A stretch of DNA of 64,000 bases from Massospora cicadina (taxonomy: Eukaryota > Entomophthoromycota > Entomophthoromycetes > Entomophthorales > Entomophthoraceae). The stretch covers positions 1-64,000 of the forward strand of contig JAKSZP010012203.1 of the NCBI GenBank assembly GCA_022478985.1. Reading direction: 5' to 3'. A model generated the notes under the pieces. That model was given only the letters and a program-made list of their open reading frames with translations, did not search any database and was not told the origin of the DNA. The translations under genes and the position numbers were made by a program. The number at the start of each line of letters is the position of its first letter. Positions within the stretch are counted from its first letter, which is position 1. This document shows positions 56,331-64,000 of the stretch, in pieces.

Positions 56331-57381
56331 GGTCCAGGGAAGTGAGGGCCAACTTCGCGCAGGCACTCAAAATACCTAACCCAAACCACCCTTCCAGCTT
56401 ACTAATGTAACTCACTAACCACCCCAACGCAATGGGCCCGCATGGAACCCCCTCACTTTAAGCGCCTCCTCCAAACCATCTGCCACATGGGATGGACCGT
56501 CGCTACCACTGGTACAGTGCAGGGAAGGGGATGACCCAGATCCCACTTTGTGTTACAGAAGCCAGAAGACTACCCCCACCAAGACATACTTACCATGACC
56601 CCAACCATCGCCAGAATTGACTTACCTAGACGCTTTGGGCATCCCCTACAACCTAGCAACACAAAAGACAATATGTAGGATGATGCACCATCCACTCCTC
56701 CAGATGAGGGTAAGGGCCAACGCCTGGCGCTGCCTAACAAGGACCTACAGAATGGCAGACTGCACCCACACCCTCCATGCAATCTGCGCAGTATGTGGAG
56801 GAGAGGGCTCCCATTACCACCGTTTATAAACCTGCCCCCCATCCAGAGCCATATGGCGTTAAGTTGCGCGCCTGCTTAAGATCCAAGATGATCAGGATTT
56901 CTCCATCTCAAAGAGCCTCCTCGTGATCTGACTTGCGTCCCCAATCCCATCCACCCTGCGCTCCCTATTGATACCCATTGCAATGTGGACATTCCACACT
57001 ATTGCCTTGAATGCGTTCAAGGGATAAGTCCCTACCATCCATTGGGTTGTCAATAGGTTCCACGTCCACTTACTGGAGCATTTCCAAGCCTGGCTCTATG
57101 GGTATATGAAGCCAAGGCAACAGAGACTCACAAAGTCATGGTTCCCGCTCTGGTTCCTTCACACGGACCCCTTCCTTCACACCTGCTCCATAGCGGGGGC
57201 AACCCCCATGGAGTTGAGCACTAATCCCCCCACACCTGGCGGTCCCAGCTGGCAACAGGGGTAGCCTGAGTACCCCGGGGTGCCCAATCCTATCTAGTCA
57301 TCGCTTCTCTTCCCTCCCCTCCCACTTCTACACACATATCAGTAATTCCCAACCCTGGTTGGCTTGCCTCAGTTAAATAAA
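56331..57381 (+). pseudogene. LINE L3 C-terminal region with zinc motif and 3' tail
   Basis: Near 56617-56829 the frame reads LDALGIPYNLATQKTICRMM and the zinc motif HAICAVCGGEGSHYHRL, then a stop in place of the expected residue before the last Cys. Decayed C-terminal fragments follow to about 57230. 57240-57381 is 3' UTR ending GGCTTGCCTCAGTTAAATA. Confidence 0.68.
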
Positions 57382-57409
57382 AATAATACAGCTGGTGCGT
57401 TTTACTGCC

Positions 57410-57569
57410 TGTTATAAATTTGGCGGTATCTCAGAGATACGCTGAGGATTTTCTGCACAGGGTTCAGCCCACTGAGCAATAGGACCAAAACATGATGATC
57501 TTCATCCTTGAAACAACAGAATACATTTTAATAAATATGGAGCACTTGCTCCCACAATACTCTTTTATT
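57410..57569 (-). repeat. G1 copy D 3' LTR, left part
   Basis: Begins TGTTATAAATTTGG, the reverse of the G1 LTR end, and carries CAGCCCACTGAGCAATAGGA shared by all G1 LTRs. It is cut at 57569 by L4 and continues at 63003. Confidence 0.8.
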
Positions 57570-57599
57570 TTAAATTTTAAATTTATTGCGGGGAAGGCT

Positions 57600-58260
57600 G
57601 ACCATGGGACGGACACTTCTGAATATGACTCAGATGAGACAAAACTTAGTACCAGGGGAGGCACCCCAGAGAAGCGATGCTATCTCTTGTTGACAGCGGG
57701 AACGCCACTTATGGGAAGGGGAGGGAACGTGTGTAGGGGACGTAGCCACTATTGAGCACGTGTGGAGGAAGGGGTCTGATTTGATGAACCAGACTGGGAA
57801 CCAGGAGGAGACCAGCTGTCGGCAACGCGGTGGGAGATATCCAAACATCCACGCTTGAAAGTGATCCACCAAATGAGACCGGAATCTGTGGACAGCTTCA
57901 GGGAGGGTGGGGATGGATCCAGCGATGGCATCCAAGACAATCGTGTGGATAGTCCACATGGCGATTGCAACCACCAGAGCACGGAGGGAGGGTGGGAGGG
58001 GGAGGCCATTGATGAAGCAAACATATCTTTTGACAGACTGAAGGGATGTGTTTGATCCTGGCCTAGCAGACGTTGGACTTCGCGCCATATTACTTTAGAG
58101 GTGGGGCACTTCTCCAGGCGGTGAAACAGCGTTCCATACTGGCCACACACGACACAGGATGAGCGTAAAGCATTAGAGCGCTCAGCTGTACGATACACCC
58201 GCCTCAGGCAGCGCCACACATGGGAGCGGACTTAAGGCTGCAACAGAGGATGGTGTGCGT
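57600..58260 (-). pseudogene. LINE L4 C-terminal zinc-motif region
   Basis: 57749-58219 reads WRCLRRVYRTAERSNALRSS then CVVCGQYGTLFHRLEKC (CxxCx7HxxxxC) and IWREVQRLLGQDQTHPFSLS. 57630-58088 overlaps in the next frame and supplies the end (FGYLPPRCRQLVSSWFPVWF, HKWRSRCQQEIASLL). One frameshift near 58050 therefore separates two long frames. Confidence 0.82.
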
Positions 58261-59990
58261 ATTTCCAGATAGTCTTTTTGGTCTCAGTGGAATAAGGGAT
58301 GCCCATCATGTCCAGGTAGTCCACCCTGGATAGGACTTGGGGTCGAATGGGGATCACGCCATCATGGATGGGTAGCCCCTGTACCTCTTATGTGAACTGA
58401 GGAGAGGGGCGGCCTCTTCGGGTTGTATGTCCACTAATACGAATTCTCCACTCCGCGCTTCGCATGGAGAGTAGGATTCGTTTGTAGTGGGTTTTGGTCC
58501 CGTGAGGACCTGTGGCTGATGTGTGTGATGCGAGGTATTTCATCAGGGAGTGGGGGTTTGTTGGATTGTTGAGGCCCAAGGCTCTGGAGAAGTTGGAGCG
58601 GGCCGCGCGGGACCAGTGTTGGGATGGGAGTGTAGGAGCAGTGATGGCCGCAATCCAGGTGCCCAGGATCTTGGCGGCATGGGCTTTGAAGTCAAGTAGG
58701 CCATGCCACCATGATGATGAGGGCCAAACATGACCTCTAGCCGTACTGGTGGAGGGCGGCCTGACCAAAGCCAACCTTGTAGCGAAGCATACAGGGATTT
58801 GAAGAAGCTTGGGGAGAAGGGGATGGCATGGGCTCCAAACCAGACTTTGGATAGGAGCATAGAGTTGGCAAGAACAACCCTGCCAGTGAGGGTAGTAGGG
58901 TGGGCTCTGAGAGAGGCGATTCGCTTCATCACGTTGTCCAGTATATGGCACTCCATTACTGCTGACGCGTATCCACCTGCCTCCAACCACACGCCCAGAT
59001 GGCGTACCGGTCCTATGGTAGGTCGTGGCACAAAGGGGAGCACCAGTGGAGCGGTGTGTTATGAGTTAGTAAGGCGTGAACGTGGGCGAGCAGATGGGCC
59101 GGGTTGGGAACTACTTGCTGGGGCCCAGCAGTTCTGAAACTGACCAAGGAGGATGATTTCGGTTTTGGAGGCGTTCAGTGCCGCGTTGCTTACCCGGGAG
59201 TATTCCTGGATGAGGGCTTCAAGCGCGCGTGCATCTTTGTTATTAGACACCCCCACCATGCAATCATCTGCAAATGCCATCATCTTGATTGATGTTTGGC
59301 CTGGTACATGGACCCCAGTGAGCTGGGCATTCACATTTCGCAGTAGTGGGTCAAGGCTGAAGTTGTATAAGAGTGGGCTCAGGGGTCCCCTTGTCACAGG
59401 CCCCTTTGAGGACGGACTACTTCCATTAGGAAAACTGGGCCGCGCACTGACATTGTTGCAGATTCCGTGAGCAGCATCACCCAGTTAATGAAGCGGGGAG
59501 GTAGGCGGAATTGTTGGAGGCAGGCCCTAAGGTATTCCCAGTTTACTCTATCATAGGCCTTTTGTTGGTCCAAGAATACAAGTGCCCCAGAGGCTGTGGA
59601 CTGACACACATTAGCCACAGAGTGCACGTTATCCCAAATTGATCTTCTGGGTATGAAACCGAATTGTTCTGGGGAGATGGTGGCAGATGCTACAGTCCCT
59701 AAATGGTTAGCCATGATTTTTGTTAAAATTTTGGTGTCTGTGTTTGTTAGAGAAATGGGGCACCAGTTGGTTAATTCTAGCCTATCCCCTCTTCTTGAAG
59801 AGTGTGACCATAAAGGCCTCATGTCCTCCTGGTAGGAGGCGCGTTTCCAACAGGCTTTGGTTGAGTGAGGCTAGCAGCAATGGGGATATATACTTAAAAT
59901 ATTTTTTGTAGAACTCATATGGAATGCTATCTGGGCCTGGGCATTTTCGGTTTGGCGCACCACAAATGGTAGTCCATAATTTGTTCGGAG
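58261..59990 (-). pseudogene. LINE L4 reverse transcriptase
   Basis: Blocks on the minus strand: PGPDSIPYEFYKKYFKYISP (59782-60060); TDTKILTKIMANHLG, FGFIPRRSIWDNVHSVANVC and FLDQQKAYDRVNWEYLRACL (59394-59822); PLLYNFSLDPLLRNVNAQLT and MMAFADDCMVGVSNNKDARA with the FADD pair (59059-59397); thumb and connection (58388-59043). Breaks are near 59790, 59397, 59060 and 58700 only. It would carry out target-primed reverse transcription. Confidence 0.88.
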
Positions 59991-60002
59991 TAATTAAATT
60001 CA

Positions 60003-61292
60003 TTATTTCTGGGTATCGGAGAATGGTGCGGATATGAGATCTGTCAAGAAATTCCACCATTTCAGCCAGCTGAATTGGTTCAGCTCGGTATAACTCGGAG
60101 TAATAGCTTTATGTTTTGATTGCCACTTCAGCCAGTGTGTCCACAATAGAATTATTTGATCTTTGCACCTGTGTGCAGGCCACGCTCTGGCGTGGTGCAA
60201 AATTTTTTTGAAGAAGTATGCGGTGCACTTGTCACCTTTAGTGATGCATGTGGCCCTGTATTGGACACAAACCCGATGTTTGTGTTGCCTTTCAAGTGCA
60301 TTGAAGTGGGAGGCTGCCTCTGCCCACTTCTGGCCCCATGCAGGGCTATATCCTGAGGCTGGAATGTTGGACTCCAAGTGGGCCAATTCCACCAGCGCGC
60401 GCGATATAACTGCCAATGTGGCTTGTGAGCATCTGGATGAGAGATGGCGATAGTGGCGGATGGTGTCTTCTTTGAAAGTTGCCCATGTGGAAATAGGGTC
60501 CGCACAAAATGGTGCAACAAACGATTTTGCCAAAGTTGCCTCTTCCACCCACGTGGAAAATCCTGGTGACGCGAGCTCTGGGGGGCAGATTTTGCACCAA
60601 TGTGGGGCCTTTGCAACTGTGATGGGTAAGTGGTATGTTATCAAGACCAGTCAGTGGTCAGAGAATTCCATTTTCATTGTTTTGAAGTGGGGATGTGGGG
60701 TTGGAATTTCGCAGGCGCTAGTATAAGGTCAATGCGGGTCATGGACCTTAATTGGCTGTTGTGGATGTGGGGACGCGTCATGTTTTTGAGCAGTGGGGCA
60801 TGTCACGGCAGCACATCCATTAACCCAAGGGTGGCTTTTAGAACGCGTAGTTCTACGTGACCCTGTGGGGTGTGGGGTGAGGGCGGCCACCAGTCTGTTG
60901 GTGAGGTTAGCCAACAGTTCATGTCACCAATTAGGAAAGAATTGGGGGGTAGCGGGAGGGATTTGACCGACGCAGAAAATTCCCGACGCTCTTGTGCACT
61001 GTTTGGGGTGTAAATGTTGATGATTGTGTGTGCAACATCAGCCCATGAGAAGGTGACAATGAGCACTCGGCCATTTAGGAATGTTTCTGAAGATGTAAAT
61101 TTGAAAAAATTGTTTTTCTGAATTAGCACCCCACAGTGCTTCGACCAAAAGGATAGGGATGGTAGGAGCATTGTTTTCCAAGCTTCCTCAGAACCTCGTG
61201 GACAGGGACTCCTGGATGGCCAGGATATCCACGGGTAAACTGTTTTGTAAAAACTCAGTTTCCTAGCCCAGGACAGGGAGGCCTTGAGTCCT
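60003..61292 (-). pseudogene. LINE L4 endonuclease and linker
   Basis: IQES-type catalytic block near 61200 (a short deletion shifts the frame), NGRVLIVTFSWADVAHTIIN and FLIGDMNCWLTSP (60803-61171), RSMTRIDLIL near 60740 and an EFSDH/W block near 60660. 60003-60644 is the linker (HKHRVCVQYRATCITKGDKC) towards RT. The N-terminal codons are separated from the initiator region by the homopolymer block. About four frame breaks. Confidence 0.8.
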
Positions 61293-62826
<1,534 letters not shown>

Positions 62827-63002
62827 ACATTAGAGGCCGCGGGCCTTCCGCCTGCTCCTCTTGCCTTGCTTGCCCAACTGCTCCCAGACATGGGCGCAGA
62901 CTAATCCCCTCTATGAGAGTATCAAACTAGATTTAGTCTTGAATTGAATGGGTTGCAAAAGTGTTTGCAATGAAAAAGAAAAGTCCACAATACTCTTTTA
63001 TT

Positions 63003-63464
63003 AAGTATGATAATACAGCGGATCCTGGCTGTTCTGTCACTCTTTACTATTAACAAACAACCCTATCAATCATCTTTTTTAGCACTAGGTGGTCCCAACC
63101 TAAAGGAGGGATACACCGATCTTATCCCCTATCAATCATCTCATCTTGCTTATAACTCAGCGACTTTGGATGATACCATTTCCTTGACTTAGTAATTAAG
63201 TTTGCCTTATCTCATTGGTTCTGACAACTCTTCATTCATTAAATTCAGAATCACCTAATTTGAGGTAATTCACCATGATTCATTGTGCATCAATATCCCC
63301 TAATCGCCTCATATGGAAGCAATCTAATATTTCTCTGTTCTAATTCAATATTGCCACATCTCAAGGCGCTCAAAAATTGTAACACATACCCAGGCTCGGA
63401 GGATTCTACCCATTCTGCTGTACTGATTTAGGGTTTATCATCCAGTCATGCCAGAATCATAACA
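63003..63464 (-). repeat. G1 copy D 3' LTR, right part
   Basis: Continues from 57569. On the minus strand the LTR starts TGTTATGATTCTGG at 63464 after the polypurine tract AAGGGGGTAA. The total LTR is about 620 bp. Confidence 0.85.
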
Positions 63465-64000
63465 TTACCCCCTTGAATGGACGATAAAGCTCTTATTGCT
63501 TATACGCCAAAGGAACTTCACATGCACTTGGTTGATGATCTGACTGCCCGCGGGGTCCTTGATAGTATATGCATTCATAACTGTCTTCTAAATAACTTTA
63601 AATGGCTCAATCCAGATACTGGCCAACTTGTGCTTCCACCTGAAACCATGTCAATCATGGAATAGAACCATCTCCCCATCTTCAAATGGGCTAACCCGCT
63701 ACACTGTGTCTGATTGGCAGCATAGTCTTAATCTTCTTGGGTAAACTTGACGAGTATGCTTCTATTTGCAATCTGATTAATGTTTCAGCTATGGTCATCA
63801 AATAACATTGGGGATTATCCGCTGGTATTTTTTACACAAGCATATAGCAGCACCGGAAGAGAAGGGTGTCATCCATATAGTAATTGGAAGGTACTCTTCC
63901 CCATGGTGGAATGATAACTAATATTATAGGCGCAGATGGCGGTGTACAGAAGGGAACTCCAATCTGAGGGTCGATCTGCTACTAATTTATGGAGTATGTT
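63465..64000 (-). pseudogene. G1 copy D integrase C-terminus, continues past window
   Basis: Minus-strand fragments match copy C: NILHKLVADRPSDWSSLLYT, AYNISYHS and LIRLQIEAYSSSLPKKI, followed toward the LTR by a decayed C-terminal tail. No single frame is open over more than about 60 codons. The rest of the copy lies right of the window. Confidence 0.75.

Larger units (their letters stand above)
37157..57381 (+). mobile_element. LINE copy L3, diverged subfamily, split by G1 copy C and S2
   Basis: A 17-bp perfect target duplication aataatacagctggtgc (37140-37156 and 57382-57398). The 5' end ACTTTTCTTTCCTG matches the 5' starts of L2 and L4. Parts: 5' UTR 37157-37268 and 50330-50540, ORF1 50540-51690, endonuclease, RT (split by S2 at 53326-55187) and zinc tail. 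Protein blocks are clearly related to L2/L4 but much less similar to them than those two are to each other. It ends GGTTGGCTTGCCTCAGTTAAA. Confidence 0.88.
29488..57409 (-). mobile_element. G4, decayed chromodomain Ty3/gypsy element carrying L3
   Basis: The 3' LTR is 29488-30190, the internal region 30191-35657, and LTR material lies at 35658-36360 and 36590-37156 (continuing 57399-57409 after L3). pol order is protease, RT, RNase H, integrase, chromodomain on the minus strand. The left flank is ggcta (29483-29487); the right duplication is not found because G1 copy D abuts. Homology of RT and protease is closest to G3 in this window. All frames are broken. Confidence 0.72.

Overview
The window is eukaryotic and, as far as I can read it, consists entirely of retrotransposons inserted into one another. 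I see no rRNA, tRNA, CRISPR array, bacterial-style operon or convincing host gene. Chromodomain Ty3/gypsy elements, L1/Tx1-like LINEs with a C-terminal CCHC-type zinc motif, and many decayed copies suggest a repeat-inflated fungal genome. The species and phylum cannot be fixed from this sequence, and another eukaryote is not excluded. All family names used here (G1-G4, L1-L4, S1-S3, B) are local labels.

Families. G1 is a Ty3/gypsy family with LTRs of about 535-620 bp and a tRNA-type primer binding site. It is seen as a partial LTR at 1-248, copy A (+, 4923-26810), copy C (-, 37269-50324) and copy D (-, 57410 to beyond the right edge). G2 (-, 40473-47210, plus a solo LTR at 2895-4021), G3 (-, 5922-19167) and G4 (-, from 29488) are Ty3/gypsy families whose LTRs carry coding sequence. 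L1 to L4 are copies of a LINE of about 5.3 kb with ORF1 (zinc knuckle), endonuclease, reverse transcriptase and a terminal zinc motif. S1 and S2 are short elements that encode only an ORF1 protein but share the LINE termini. S3 is a 5'-truncated relative. B is an older G1-like remnant.

Layout. On the left, copy A of G1 carries L1 in its 5' LTR (L1 in turn carries a G1 LTR and a G2 solo LTR). It also carries G3 in gag (G3 in turn carries L2 in its 5' LTR) and S1 just before its polypurine tract (S1 in turn carries S3). In the centre and right, remnant B (26811-29487) is cut by G4. G4 is cut by L3 at 37156/57382, L3 by G1 copy C (5-bp duplication ctggg on both sides) and by S2, and copy C by G2. 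Copy D of G1 lies at the right end of G4, and its LTR is cut by L4 (18-bp identical duplication). Target-site duplications or resumed reading frames support nearly every step.

Most interesting signals. (1) In G2, G3 and G4 the LTR contains the start of a hydrophobic ORF, roughly 95-140 nt downstream of the predicted transcript start, and it runs toward or into gag. (2) In the same three families no TGG-type primer site follows the LTR; instead 8-10 nt just inside the LTR match a site inside the LTR next to AATAAA, the arrangement expected for Tf1-like self-priming. (3) The U3 regions of G3 and G2 also carry ORFs sharing an LNGWxGM motif. (4) S elements are ORF1-only LINE derivatives. Almost all coding regions are broken; L2 and L4 are the best-preserved LINEs.
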